From Nocardioides sp. WS12 (GTDB lineage Bacteria > Actinomycetota > Actinomycetes > Propionibacteriales > Nocardioidaceae), in NCBI RefSeq assembly GCF_014108865.1, contig NZ_CP053928.1, forward strand, positions 1,922,001 through 1,986,000: 64,000 bases of DNA, in the 5' to 3' direction. Made by a program: the position numbers and the translations under genes. Shown in pieces: positions 44,251-53,035 of the stretch. The notes under the pieces were generated by a model. That model did not search any database. It saw only the letters and a list, made by a program, of their open reading frames with translations, and had not been told where the DNA came from. The first letter of the stretch is position 1; each line of letters opens with the position of its first letter.

Positions 44251-44751
44251 ATGGCCAAGCAGGGTGCGAAGAAGGAAGGCGCTGTCGATCACAAGATCGT
44301 CGCGTCCAACAAGAAGGCGCGCCACGACTATCACATCGAGTCGACCTTCGAGGCCGGCCTGGTGCTCGTCGGCACTGAGGTGAAGTCGCTGCGGTTGGGC
44401 CGTGCCAGCCTGGTCGACGGCTTCGTCGACATCGACGGTGGCGAGGCCTGGTTGCACAACGTGCACATCCCCGAGTACGCCCAGGGCACGTGGACCAACC
44501 ACGCCGCCAAGCGCAAGCGGAAGCTCCTCCTGAACCGCATCGAGATCGACAAGATCGAGCGCAAGGTCAGTGAGAAGGGCCAGACGGTGATCCCGCTGTC
44601 CATCTACTTCGTCAAGGGTCGGGCCAAGGTCGAGATCGGCCTCGCCAAGGGCAAGAAGTCGTGGGACAAGCGGCAGGCCATCGCCGAACGCGAGGCCGAC
44701 CGCGAGAAGGTCGCCGAGATCGGTCGCCGCGCCAAGGGCATGCGTGACTGA
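44251..44751 (+). CDS. smpB: SsrA-binding protein SmpB, 166 aa
   Basis: ATG 44251. SmpB core: [50 protein letters not shown] and the C-terminal tail [20 protein letters not shown]. It delivers tmRNA to stalled ribosomes. The tmRNA gene is 1.9 kb downstream. The stop overlaps the amidohydrolase start region. Confidence 0.97.
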   Translation: MAKQGAKKEGAVDHKIVASNKKARHDYHIESTFEAGLVLVGTEVKSLRLGRASLVDGFVDIDGGEAWLHNVHIPEYAQGTWTNHAAKRKRKLLLNRIEIDKIERKVSEKGQTVIPLSIYFVKGRAKVEIGLAKGKKSWDKRQAIAEREADREKVAEIGRRAKGMRD

Positions 44752-45640
44752 CGTCGCTGACGTCCGCTCCTTCTGGAAGGACCTCGGCCTGCCCGGCCTG
44801 ATGGACCTCCACGTCCACTTCCTGCCGCCGTCCATCGAGCGCGCGGTGTGGAAGGTGTTCGACGAGGGTGGTGAGCTGATCGGTCGTGAGTGGCCGATCC
44901 TCTATCGAGGTACGGCGGCCGAGCGGGTCGCGTTCCTGCAGGAGTGCGGCATCCGCGGCTTCTCGACGCTGCCCTATGCACACAAGCCCGGGGTCGCGGG
45001 CTTCCTCAACGACTGGTCCCGCGACTTCGCGGCCGAGGTGCCCGAGGCACTCCGGTCGGCGACGTTCTACCCCGAGCCGGAGGCGGCTGGCTACGTCCCC
45101 GCACTCGTCGCCGACGGGGTGGAGATCTTCAAGTTGCACCTGCAGGTCGGCTCGTTCCATCTCGACGACCCGTTGCTCGATCCCGTCTGGGCGACGCTGG
45201 CCGATGCCGGTACCCCAGTCATGGTGCATGCCGGCTCCGGGCCGGTCGGGACGTCGTACACGGGACCGGCCTCGACGGCCCGCGTGCTGGCCCGCTTCCC
45301 GCGCCTGCGCCTGGTGATCGCCCACATGGGGTCCCCGGAGTGTTCGGACTTCCTGGCCCTCGCCGAGGAGTACGACGGCGTCCACCTCGACACGTCGATG
45401 GCCTTCACCGACTTCTTCGCCGAGGGGCCGCACGACGGCCGTTTCCCCGCGGACCTCGTGCCGCGTCTGCGGGACCTCCAGGGGCGGGTGGTGTGGGGGT
45501 CGGACTTCCCGACCCTGCCCTTCGCCTATGCCGAGCAACTGGGCTGGCTGGCCGAGCTCGACCTCGGCGACGAATGGCTTCGCGACGTCTGTTGGCACAA
45601 CTCCTTGCGGCTGCTCGGCCGGACCGCCGCAAATTCTTGA
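44744..45640 (+). CDS. Amidohydrolase (TIM-barrel metal-dependent hydrolase), 298 aa
   Basis: GTG 44744 overlaps smpB by 8 bp. Metal-binding pattern: HVHF ([17 protein letters not shown]), His in VMVHAGSGP, His in VIAHMGSPE, and Asp in WGSDFPTL. It belongs to the amidohydrolase_2 family whose members decarboxylate or hydrolyse small molecules; the substrate is unknown. Overlap with smpB suggests shared transcription. Confidence 0.85.
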   Translation: MTDVADVRSFWKDLGLPGLMDLHVHFLPPSIERAVWKVFDEGGELIGREWPILYRGTAAERVAFLQECGIRGFSTLPYAHKPGVAGFLNDWSRDFAAEVPEALRSATFYPEPEAAGYVPALVADGVEIFKLHLQVGSFHLDDPLLDPVWATLADAGTPVMVHAGSGPVGTSYTGPASTARVLARFPRLRLVIAHMGSPECSDFLALAEEYDGVHLDTSMAFTDFFAEGPHDGRFPADLVPRLRDLQGRVVWGSDFPTLPFAYAEQLGWLAELDLGDEWLRDVCWHNSLRLLGRTAANS

Positions 45641-45712
45641 CCTTCGCGCCCTTCCCTCGGGAGGGTTGGGGGTGCTGGACTGACCCCTCCTGACCCCGCT
45701 CGGAGGAGAACC

Positions 45713-46546
45713 ATGCGTGCACGTCTTCTGACCCTGGCCGCCGCCACCATTGTCGGCCTCGGTTTCCTCGCCCCCGCGACCGCCAGCACCGGTGGCACCG
45801 CTGACGGCGAGCTCCACCCCAATGTCGCGATGATCGCGTTCTACGACGCCGGCGGCCGGTTCCGCTGTTCGGCCACACTCGTCAGCCCGACCGTCCTGCT
45901 CACCGCTGCGCACTGCACCGACGGCACCCTCGGCAAGACCCTGGTGACGTTCGACAGCGTTGTCGCCGAGGCCCCGCCCTCGCCGCTGCCCGTGGCCGGT
46001 GACGTCACCGCCGGTTACACGTCGACCGAGCTCGCCGCGGCCGGCTACCTGTCCGGTACGGCGAACACGCACCCCGACTACAGCGACTTCACCGACATCA
46101 ACAACTGGAACGACGTCGGTGTCATCGTGCTCGACGAGCCGGTCGAGGGCATCACCCCGGCGCCGCTCGCCGACCTCGGTGCTGCGGACGCGATCAAGCA
46201 GCCGCGCAAGACGCTCTTCACCGCCGTCGGTTACGGCACCGAGGTGCGCCAGGCGCCGACCGGCCCGCAGAAGCCGACGCCGCAGAGCTACCCGCTGATC
46301 CGTCGCTACGTCGAGATGCCCGGTCAGAAGATCACGCACCAGATCATCCAGACCAACGGCAACGACAAGGACATCTTCGGCACCGGTGGTACGTGCTTCG
46401 GTGACTCCGGCGGTTCGCTGTGGCTCGACGGCAAGGTCGTCGGCGTCACGTCGTACGGCTACACCGCCAACTGCCGCTACATCGACGGCTACCAGCGCGT
46501 CGACATCCCGGTGGTTGCCGAGTGGCTGGCCGGCTTCGGCCTCTGA
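45713..46546 (+). CDS. Secreted trypsin-like serine protease, 277 aa
   Basis: ATG 45713 follows GGAGGAG. A signal peptide (LLTLAAATIVGLGFLAPATA) is followed by the chymotrypsin fold: catalytic His in LTAAHCTDG, Asp likely in NDVGVIVLD, Ser in CFGDSGGSL. There is no recognisable propeptide or C-terminal domain. Terminator follows at 46566. Confidence 0.9.
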   Translation: MRARLLTLAAATIVGLGFLAPATASTGGTADGELHPNVAMIAFYDAGGRFRCSATLVSPTVLLTAAHCTDGTLGKTLVTFDSVVAEAPPSPLPVAGDVTAGYTSTELAAAGYLSGTANTHPDYSDFTDINNWNDVGVIVLDEPVEGITPAPLADLGAADAIKQPRKTLFTAVGYGTEVRQAPTGPQKPTPQSYPLIRRYVEMPGQKITHQIIQTNGNDKDIFGTGGTCFGDSGGSLWLDGKVVGVTSYGYTANCRYIDGYQRVDIPVVAEWLAGFGL

Positions 46547-46565
46547 CCTCTGCGCAGACGACGAG

Positions 46566-46591
46566 GGGCGCATCGGACAACCGATGCGCCC
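46566..46591 (+). terminator. Rho-independent-like terminator
   Basis: GGGCGCATCGG (46566-46576) pairs perfectly with CCGATGCGCCC (46581-46591) around ACAA, followed by TTTGTC. It ends the protease transcript 19 bp after its stop. Confidence 0.78.
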
Positions 46592-46637
46592 TTTGTCGGT
46601 CCCACCCGTAGACTGTGTGTTGTAGTACAACTCAAGA

Positions 46638-47006
46638 GGGGCTGATCGGTTTCGACTTGGGACGTTTGTTCCAGGGGAAGCGGGTCGAGAAGCCAGCGTC
46701 ATCTCGTAAACGATCGCTGGAAACCTATAACTGCCAACTCAAACCGCAGTTCCTTCGCTCTCGCTGCCTGAGCAGTGATCGAAGCGTCTGACCGGGCACC
46801 CGTCTTCGTCCCGGACCCAGACGTCATCTAGAAGACTTGCTGCGTCACTCCAGTCCGGAGGGTGACGCGGGACTCAAACCGGACTGGGTCTGTCGGCGAC
46901 GTGTCTGTGCGAGCGCCGGGACCGAGAAAACGCCAGCACAGACTGCACCCGGAGAAGACCTGGCTCGACGCTCGAGGACCGGGGTTCGATTCCCCGCAGC
47001 TCCACA
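46638..47006 (+). ncRNA. ssrA: Transfer-messenger RNA (tmRNA)
   Basis: The 5' GGGGCTG (46638-46644) pairs with 3' CAGCTCC (46997-47003) as a tRNA-like acceptor stem, with a TTCGATTCC T-arm just before. The start GGGGCTGATCGGTTTCGACT is the classical tmRNA 5' end. The tag frame begins GCC AAC at 46733 and ends TGA at 46769-46771, coding ANSNRSSFALAA, ending in the ALAA degron. CCA is not encoded in full. tmRNA with SmpB rescues stalled ribosomes; ClpS is also encoded in this window. Confidence 0.96.
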
Positions 47007-47022
47007 GCCCTCTTTGAGGCAG

Positions 47023-47051
47023 ACAAGGCCCGCGCCCAGCGCGGGCCTTGT
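47023..47051 (+). terminator. tmRNA terminator
   Basis: ACAAGGCCCGCGC (47023-47035) pairs perfectly with GCGCGGGCCTTGT (47039-47051), loop CCA, 17 bp after the tmRNA end. Confidence 0.8.
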
Positions 47052-47074
47052 CGTCGTTGTGGCACGATCTCGGC

Positions 47075-47335
47075 ATGCAGCACGAGGTCGACCTGAACCA
47101 CCAGGTGCGTGGCGCCGTCACCACGGGCGCGTCGACGTACGGCGCCTCCGCAGTGGGGGCGGCCGCACTCGGCGCCTTCGCGCTCGGTGCGGTCGCGTTG
47201 GGTGCCGTCGCCATTGGTGCCGTGGCGATCGGAAAACTCGGTGTGGGGGAGGGCCGGATCAAGAAGCTCGTCATCGACGAGCTCGAGGTCAGGGTGCTGC
47301 GGGTGGGGTCGATGGAGTCGCTCGACCCGAGCTGA
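47075..47335 (+). CDS. Small alanine/glycine-repeat (beta-helix-like) protein, 86 aa
   Basis: ATG 47075. The middle consists of repeated AxGAxAxG units (VGAAALGAFALGAVALGAVA), reminiscent of short right-handed beta-helix or hydrophobic membrane-associated repeats, with a charged C-terminal region (RIKKLVIDELEVRVLRVGSM). No family is certain. The gene follows the tmRNA terminator, so it needs its own promoter. Confidence 0.6.
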   Translation: MQHEVDLNHQVRGAVTTGASTYGASAVGAAALGAFALGAVALGAVAIGAVAIGKLGVGEGRIKKLVIDELEVRVLRVGSMESLDPS

Positions 47336-47371
47336 CCGGTGGTTGGTGGCCGCCCGTGCTCCGTGGACTGA

Positions 47372-48031
47372 TCAGGCGCCGAGCGCCTCGTCGATCGCGG
47401 CGCTGACGGACAGGTCGCCGCCGACGAGGTTCCACTGGTGCCCGATCGCGTCGTCGCGGTCGATGACGGCGGCGAGCACCGCCGCCACGTCCGCGCGGGT
47501 CACGGATCCGCGGGGGATGTCCGGGCCGAGCGCGACCAGGCCGGTTGGCGGTTCGTCGGTCAGCAGTCCCGGCCGGAGGATGGTCCAGTCGAGGTCGCTG
47601 GCGCGGAGCGCGATGTCGGCGTCCCGCTTCGCGGCGACGTACGCCGTCCAGACCTCGCCCGCGTCCGCGGCCACGGGTTCGTCGACGTTGATGGCCGACA
47701 CCTGGACGAACCGGCGGATTCCGACCTGTTCGGCTGCCGTCACCGACTTCAGCGCCCCTTCGAGGTCGACGGTGCGCTTGCGTTCGATGTTGCCGTCGGG
47801 CCCGCCGCCGGCGCTGAACACCACGGCGTCGCAACCCTCGAAGGCGTCCGCGAAGCCGTCGACGTCCTGGCCCTCGATGTCGAGCAGGCGCACTTCGGCG
47901 CCGAGGGCTTCGAGTCCCGCGCGATGATCCTGGTTCCGCACCAGCGCCATGGGCTGATGGCCCGCCTGCACGAGGAGAGGGTGAAGGAGTCGCGAGATCT
48001 GGCCGTTTCCTCCGACGATGGCGATGCGCAT
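47372..48031 (-). CDS. NAD(P)-binding SDR-like protein (NmrA type), 219 aa
   Basis: ATG 48031. The N-terminal MRIAIVGGNGQISRLLHPLL is a glycine-rich dinucleotide-binding loop of atypical SDRs; VVFSAGGGPDGNI and ISAINVDEP follow. It lacks the YxxxK catalytic pair at the usual place, as in NmrA/YwnB-like oxidoreductases. The substrate is unknown. It diverges from the GDPD gene, with 81 bp between. Confidence 0.82.
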   Translation of the reverse strand: MRIAIVGGNGQISRLLHPLLVQAGHQPMALVRNQDHRAGLEALGAEVRLLDIEGQDVDGFADAFEGCDAVVFSAGGGPDGNIERKRTVDLEGALKSVTAAEQVGIRRFVQVSAINVDEPVAADAGEVWTAYVAAKRDADIALRASDLDWTILRPGLLTDEPPTGLVALGPDIPRGSVTRADVAAVLAAVIDRDDAIGHQWNLVGGDLSVSAAIDEALGA

Positions 48032-48112
48032 GACACCAACCTACGCACGCCGGTCGCCGGTCCTTCACCTGCGCATCGGCCGCACGCCACCTCCGACTGG
48101 TCGGCTGCAGCC

Positions 48113-49288
48113 ATGAGAACTCGGACCATGCCCCGGCTCGGAAGTGCCTTCTTCGCAGCCACCACCCTCGCGCTCGTTGCCGTCGGCGCCACGACCCTTC
48201 CTGCTCACGCGGATCCCGACAGCGGTTCCGGCGCCGCTGACAACGCCCGGCCCGGCCAGAGCACCGCTGCGCCGCTGGTCATCGCGCACCGCGGCGCCTC
48301 CGGTTACCGCCCCGAGCACACCCTGGCGGCGTACCGCCTGGCGATCCAGATGGGCGCGGACTACGTCGAGCCCGACCTCGTCTCCACGAAGGACGGCGTC
48401 CTCGTTGCCCGCCACGAGAACGAGATCGGCGGCACCACCGACGTCTCCACGCACCCCGAGTTCGCGGCCCGCAAGACGACCAAGATGATCGACGGCGCCT
48501 CGATCACCGGCTGGTTCACCGAGGACTTCACCCTCGCGGAGCTCAAGACGCTGCGCGCCAAGGAACGGCTGCCCGCGGTCCGCCCCGGCAACACCGTGTA
48601 CGACGGCAAGTTCGAGGTCCCCACGCTCGACGAGGTCATCAAGCTCGTCCAGGCCGAGTCGCGCCGCCTCGGCCGCACCGTCGGCATCGCACCGGAGACC
48701 AAGCACCCGACGTACTTCGACACGATCGGACTCTCGATGGAGGAGCCGCTGGTGAAGAGCCTGCGCCGCCACGGCCTGGACCGGCGCAACGCCAAGGTGG
48801 TGCTCCAGTCCTTCGAGACCGGCAACCTGCGCGACCTCAACCGACTCTCCGCTGCGCCGATCGCCCAACTCGTCGACGGCAGCGGGGCGCCGTACGACCT
48901 CAAGGCCGCAGGCCTGCCGACGACGTACCGCGATCTGGTGACGCCCGCCGGGCTCGCCGACATCGCGACGTACGCCGACTGGGTCTCGCCGACGAAGAAC
49001 CTGATCCTGCCGCGCGACTCCGCCGGCGCCATCGGTGCGCCCAGCCCGGTCGTTGCCGATGCGCACGCTGCGGGCCTCAAGGTGGTCACGTGGACGATGC
49101 GGGCGGAGAACCAGTTCCTGCCGACGAACTACCGCATCGGCACCGACCCGAACGCCCACGGCAACCTGACGGGGGAGATCGGTGCATTCTTCGACGCCGA
49201 CGTCGACGCCCTGTTCACCGACCAGCCCGACATCGCGGTCGCGGCTCGCGACGCGTGGGTGAGCGAGCAGGCGGTCGTCGCGAACTGA
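48113..49288 (+). CDS. Secreted glycerophosphodiester phosphodiesterase, 391 aa
   Basis: ATG 48113. Signal peptide (GSAFFAATTLALVAVGATTL) then the GDPD core: HRGASGYRPEHT, EPDLVSTKDGVLVARHE and a C-terminal region with WTMRAENQF and DALFTDQPD. It hydrolyses glycerophosphodiesters to glycerol-3-phosphate, as GlpQ does, outside the cell. The chosen start is the first Met before the signal peptide. Confidence 0.92.
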   Translation: MRTRTMPRLGSAFFAATTLALVAVGATTLPAHADPDSGSGAADNARPGQSTAAPLVIAHRGASGYRPEHTLAAYRLAIQMGADYVEPDLVSTKDGVLVARHENEIGGTTDVSTHPEFAARKTTKMIDGASITGWFTEDFTLAELKTLRAKERLPAVRPGNTVYDGKFEVPTLDEVIKLVQAESRRLGRTVGIAPETKHPTYFDTIGLSMEEPLVKSLRRHGLDRRNAKVVLQSFETGNLRDLNRLSAAPIAQLVDGSGAPYDLKAAGLPTTYRDLVTPAGLADIATYADWVSPTKNLILPRDSAGAIGAPSPVVADAHAAGLKVVTWTMRAENQFLPTNYRIGTDPNAHGNLTGEIGAFFDADVDALFTDQPDIAVAARDAWVSEQAVVAN

Positions 49289-49319
49289 TCGCCGACTTGC
49301 GGGGGAGGTAACCGCGAGA

Positions 49320-50774
49320 TTGGGGGACGGGGGTCAAGATGGAGTGGTGCGTCCGGGATCCCGCGCCATCACACCCCCGTCCTTCGATCGTGCCGCTCTT
49401 GTCACCTTGCTGACAGCGCTGCTGGTCGCGGCACTGCTGCCGCTTGCCGTCGCGGGCTCGGCAGCAGCCGCGACGCCCACGGCGTTGAGCCTGTCCGCAC
49501 CGGCGTCGTACGCCGACCGCGACACCACGCTGACGATCTCGCTCGACGCCTCGGGGGTGCCCGTGGCTGCCGCTCCGGTCGTCGTCGAGAGATGGGACGG
49601 CGCCGCCTGGCAGCCCGTCGGTTCGGGCCCGGTGACCACCGACGTCACGGGCACCGCCACCCTCGCCGTCCCCGTCGACCGGTCGCCGGAGCGCAACCGG
49701 CTGCGGGCGTCGTACGCGGGGGACGAGGCGAACGCACCCACCTCGGTGGAGTACGTGCTGCTCCTGACCGCGTTGCCGACGTCGACCACCCTCACCGGTC
49801 CGGCCAGCGTGATCGACGAACAGACCGTCTCCCTGCGCCTCACCTGGAAGACGGTGGAGGGCACGGGTGTCCTGGGCCGCGTCTACCTGCAGCAGTACGT
49901 CAGCGGCGTCTGGCGCTGGGTGACCACCGTGGGCACCAATGCCGCGGGGTACGTCGACGTCCGCGTGACGCCGCGCGTCGACACCCGGTGGCGTGCCGTG
50001 ACCCTGGGACTGCCCTGGGCGGCGCCGTCGGCCAGCGTGTCGCACCGGATCGACAACCTGCCGTCGGGCGTACCGGTCGCACTGCCGGCGTCCGCGCCGC
50101 GCCCCCGCATCGTCCTTCCGGCCCAACCCCGGGCCACCGGCGCAGGGGCGTACCCGGTCATCTCCACGATCTCCGACGCCGTCTGGCGCAGCATGGTCGG
50201 GCGGAGTTGGCACCGCGGGTGCCCGGTCGGCCGATCGGGCCTCCGGATCCTCCGCATCAACTACTGGGACTACCAGGGCTACCGCCGCCGGGGGGAGATC
50301 GTCGCCGCTGCTTCCGCGATCCGGCAGATGGCGGCGGCGCTGTCGGACATGTACCGGGCAAAGCTCCCCATCCGCGCGATGTACCGCGTCGACCGCTTCG
50401 GCTGGTCCAAGCGGGTCAACGGCGCCGACGACTACAAGTCGATGGCTGCCGGCAACACGTCGGCCTTCAACTGCCGCTGGGTGGTCGGGCGCCCCGGCGT
50501 CCGCAGTCCGCACAGCTACGGACGCTCCCTGGACCTCAACACCTGGGAGAACCCCTATCGGTCCCGGCTCGGGTGGGTGCCGAACGCGTGGTGGCCGAGC
50601 CGCTCCCACCCCCGCGTCGCATGGCGCTCGCGGACCCATCCGGTCGTCCGCATCATGGCCAACCACGGACTGCGCTGGAGCTACGCCACGTCCGACAGCC
50701 AGCACTTCGACGCCGTCACCCGCAACGGCCGGGTCATCGTCGTGCCCGGCTGCGGTGTCGCCGTGTGTCACTAG
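49320..50774 (+). CDS. Secreted M15-like (D-Ala-D-Ala carboxypeptidase-type) protein, 484 aa
   Basis: I use TTG 49320, which has GGAGG upstream; GTG 49344 or 49347 are alternatives. The signal peptide (ALVTLLTALLVAALLPLAVA) precedes Ig-like modules (about 50-230) and a C-terminal M15C-type domain with SPHSYGRSLDLN and SQHFDAV, giving the expected His, Asp and His zinc ligands. The likely target is peptidoglycan. An unusual cysteine pair may form a disulfide. Confidence 0.82.
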   Translation: MGDGGQDGVVRPGSRAITPPSFDRAALVTLLTALLVAALLPLAVAGSAAAATPTALSLSAPASYADRDTTLTISLDASGVPVAAAPVVVERWDGAAWQPVGSGPVTTDVTGTATLAVPVDRSPERNRLRASYAGDEANAPTSVEYVLLLTALPTSTTLTGPASVIDEQTVSLRLTWKTVEGTGVLGRVYLQQYVSGVWRWVTTVGTNAAGYVDVRVTPRVDTRWRAVTLGLPWAAPSASVSHRIDNLPSGVPVALPASAPRPRIVLPAQPRATGAGAYPVISTISDAVWRSMVGRSWHRGCPVGRSGLRILRINYWDYQGYRRRGEIVAAASAIRQMAAALSDMYRAKLPIRAMYRVDRFGWSKRVNGADDYKSMAAGNTSAFNCRWVVGRPGVRSPHSYGRSLDLNTWENPYRSRLGWVPNAWWPSRSHPRVAWRSRTHPVVRIMANHGLRWSYATSDSQHFDAVTRNGRVIVVPGCGVAVCH

Positions 50775-50796
50775 GGTTCGGCACTAGTCTCGGGCA

Positions 50797-51213
50797 GTGG
50801 CCGATTGCGTCTTCTGTTCCATCGTCGCGAGGGAGTTGCCGGCGGACGTCGTGCTCGAGGAGCCCGACTTCCTGGCGTTCCTCGACCGGCGGCCTGTCTT
50901 CAAGGGGCACGTCCTGCTGGTGCCCCGCGAACACGTCGTCACGTTGCCCGACCTCCCGGCCGATCAACGCGACGGGTTCCTTTCGGCCGCGCAACGGTTG
51001 GCGACCGCCATGGTCGAAGGCCTCGGCGCGCAGGGCAGCTTCGTCGCCATCAACAACACCGTCAGCCAGTCGGTCCCGCACCTGCACCTGCACGTGGTGC
51101 CGCGGACCAAGGGCGACGGGCTGCGCGGGTTCTTCTGGCCCCGCCGCAAGTACGCCGACGGGGAGCCGCGTGACTACGCGGCGCGCATCGCGGCGTCGCT
51201 GACCTCGAGCTGA
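50797..51213 (+). CDS. HIT family nucleotide hydrolase, 138 aa
   Basis: GTG 50797. The CVFCSIV start and the histidine triad HLHLHVVPR (QSVPHLHLHVVPR) define the HIT family, which hydrolyses nucleotide phosphoramidates or dinucleoside polyphosphates. The C-terminus has GFFWPRRKY. It lies 22 bp after the M15 gene. Confidence 0.93.
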   Translation: MADCVFCSIVARELPADVVLEEPDFLAFLDRRPVFKGHVLLVPREHVVTLPDLPADQRDGFLSAAQRLATAMVEGLGAQGSFVAINNTVSQSVPHLHLHVVPRTKGDGLRGFFWPRRKYADGEPRDYAARIAASLTSS

Positions 51214-51215
51214 CG

Positions 51216-51863
51216 TCAGATGGCGCGGGTGACCGTGATGGTGGTGTTGGTGCATCCCGCAGCAAGGTTCTGCATCGCGGTCTTCTCGGTCGAGTTCACC
51301 GTGAGCCGCCACCGAATCTTCACGGCGACGAACTCGCGCAGGTAGCGGCACTTGTCGTAGGTCGGCAACCACTCGGCGATGTCCTGGTCTCCCTTGGCCT
51401 GGTTGACGTTGTCGGTCACCCCGACCAGGGAGCGGCTGTCGCCGAGGTCGTTGGCATAGGCCTGGCGCTGCGCGGCGGTCCAGCTTCGCGCGCCCGAGTC
51501 CCAGGCTTCGGCGAGAGGCACCATGTGGTCGATGTCGACATCGGAGGGGTTCGTCCACGACACCCGGTCGTAGTAGGAGTACCAGCGGCCGCCGCTGAGG
51601 TTGCCGCACGTCACGCTGTTCTCGGACTCGACGTCGAGCACCTCGTTGCGCGTGCTGCATCCGTCGCCGTCGGCGTCGATCCAATGGACGAACTTCGCCC
51701 GGTCGTAGCCGGTGCGGACCTCGGTCGCGACCGGGAGCGACCCGATCGCCGTCGTCAACGGTGCGGAGTAGCTCTCGCCGGCGGCCTGCGCGGCCGGCGC
51801 GGGTCCGGTGGCGAGGGTGACCGCGGCGACGGTTCCGACCAGGGCAAGAGCGAGCTTCTTCAT
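51216..51863 (-). CDS. Secreted HNH-type nuclease, 215 aa
   Basis: ATG 51863 has GGAGG upstream; upstream codons are not needed. A signal peptide (LALALVGTVAAVTLATGPAP) precedes a DUF1524-type HNH core: DIDHMVPLAEAWDSGA, RSLVGVTDNVNQAKGDQDIA and a downstream WLPTYDKCRYLREF. The pattern matches secreted actinobacterial nucleases; the DNA or RNA target is extracellular. Confidence 0.9.
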   Translation of the reverse strand: MKKLALALVGTVAAVTLATGPAPAAQAAGESYSAPLTTAIGSLPVATEVRTGYDRAKFVHWIDADGDGCSTRNEVLDVESENSVTCGNLSGGRWYSYYDRVSWTNPSDVDIDHMVPLAEAWDSGARSWTAAQRQAYANDLGDSRSLVGVTDNVNQAKGDQDIAEWLPTYDKCRYLREFVAVKIRWRLTVNSTEKTAMQNLAAGCTNTTITVTRAI

Positions 51864-52067
51864 GGCGGGCCTCCGAGGGCACGGTGGGTGGGCTGCCCTC
51901 CGCATGCTGCCACCACCACGGGCGCCATCGGCCCGGCTCCGCGAACCGTTGCGCAAAGTTCACGCGACCGCTGTCAACCCGTCGCATCTCTGGCCGCACG
52001 CCTGCGCGCCGTACTGGACGCGTAGGCTGCGGCCGATCGTCTTCTGGAACCGCTGAAAGGTAAGCAC

Positions 52068-52838
52068 ATGGGTCGTTTCGACGGGCGCGTAGCCGTCATC
52101 ACCGGAGCAGCACGCGGCATCGGCTTCGGCACCGCCACCCGGTTCGCCGAGGAGGGCGCTTCAGTTGCGATCGTCGACCTCGACGAGGCCGCCGCTGCGG
52201 AGGCCGCCGCGAAGTTGCCGCTCGTCGAGGGCGCCAAGGCCATCGGCGTCGGCGCCAACGTCTCCGACGGTGCATCCGTCGAGGCCGGCGTCGAGCGGAT
52301 CGTCACCGAGCTCGGTGGCATCCACATCCTCGTGAACAACGCGGGCATCACCCGCGACAACCTGCTCTTCAAGATGACCGAAGAGGACTGGGACCTCGTC
52401 ATGGGTGTGCACCTCAAGGGCGCATTCCTGATGACCAAGGCCGCCCAGAAGCACTTCGTCGCGCAGAAGTACGGCAAGGTCGTCAACGTCTCCAGCATCT
52501 CCGCGCTGGGCAACCGCGGCCAGGCCAACTACTCCGCCGCGAAGATGGGCATCCAGGGCTTCACCCGGACCCTCGGCATCGAGCTCGGCCCGTTTGGCAT
52601 CAACGCCAACGCCGTGGCTCCCGGCTTCATCGCCACCGAGATGACCGACGCCACCGCCGCCCGCCTGAAGCTGGACGTCGACGAGTTCCGCCGCCTCAAC
52701 GCCGAAGCCAACCCGGTCCGCCGCGTCGGCTTCCCCGAGGACATCGCCGCGGCCGTCACGTTCCTCTCGGCCGACGAGTCGTCGTACATCACCGGCCAGA
52801 CCATTTACGTCGATGGCGGCATCTCCCTCGGCACCTGA
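52068..52838 (+). CDS. FabG-like 3-oxoacyl-ACP reductase (SDR), 256 aa
   Basis: ATG 52068. Classical SDR: cofactor motif ITGAARGIG, NNAGITRD, catalytic Ser in NVSSIS, Tyr-Lys in YSAAKMG. C-terminus LSADESSYITGQTIYVDGGI fits FabG/acetoacetyl-CoA-reductase-like enzymes. NADP preference and exact acyl substrate cannot be told from sequence alone. Confidence 0.9.
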   Translation: MGRFDGRVAVITGAARGIGFGTATRFAEEGASVAIVDLDEAAAAEAAAKLPLVEGAKAIGVGANVSDGASVEAGVERIVTELGGIHILVNNAGITRDNLLFKMTEEDWDLVMGVHLKGAFLMTKAAQKHFVAQKYGKVVNVSSISALGNRGQANYSAAKMGIQGFTRTLGIELGPFGINANAVAPGFIATEMTDATAARLKLDVDEFRRLNAEANPVRRVGFPEDIAAAVTFLSADESSYITGQTIYVDGGISLGT

Positions 52839-52970
52839 CGCGCCCGGCACGCACGCTGGCGGCGTTGTCGCCGCTTGACGACCCGCTCCGCTTGAAGGTC
52901 GCCTGCGCGGCTCCGCCTTGCCATCGCACGCACCGGACACGTCAGGCACCGAGGGTCCGAGCTATCACGA

Positions 52971-52999
52971 AGCCGTCCCCGCGACACGCGGGGGCGGCT
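52971..52999. terminator. Strong hairpin before the DUF3048 lipoprotein
   Basis: AGCCGTCCCCGCG (52971-52983) and CGCGGGGGCGGCT (52987-52999) pair over 13 bp with one wobble around ACA. It lies between the SDR gene (stop 52838) and the lipoprotein (start 53036). It is either the SDR transcript end or a 5' structure of the next gene. The rest of the 197-bp gap shows no gene. Confidence 0.6.
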
Positions 53000-53035
53000 C
53001 CGTCGTACGTGAGGGGCGTGGTCCAGACTTGCAGC

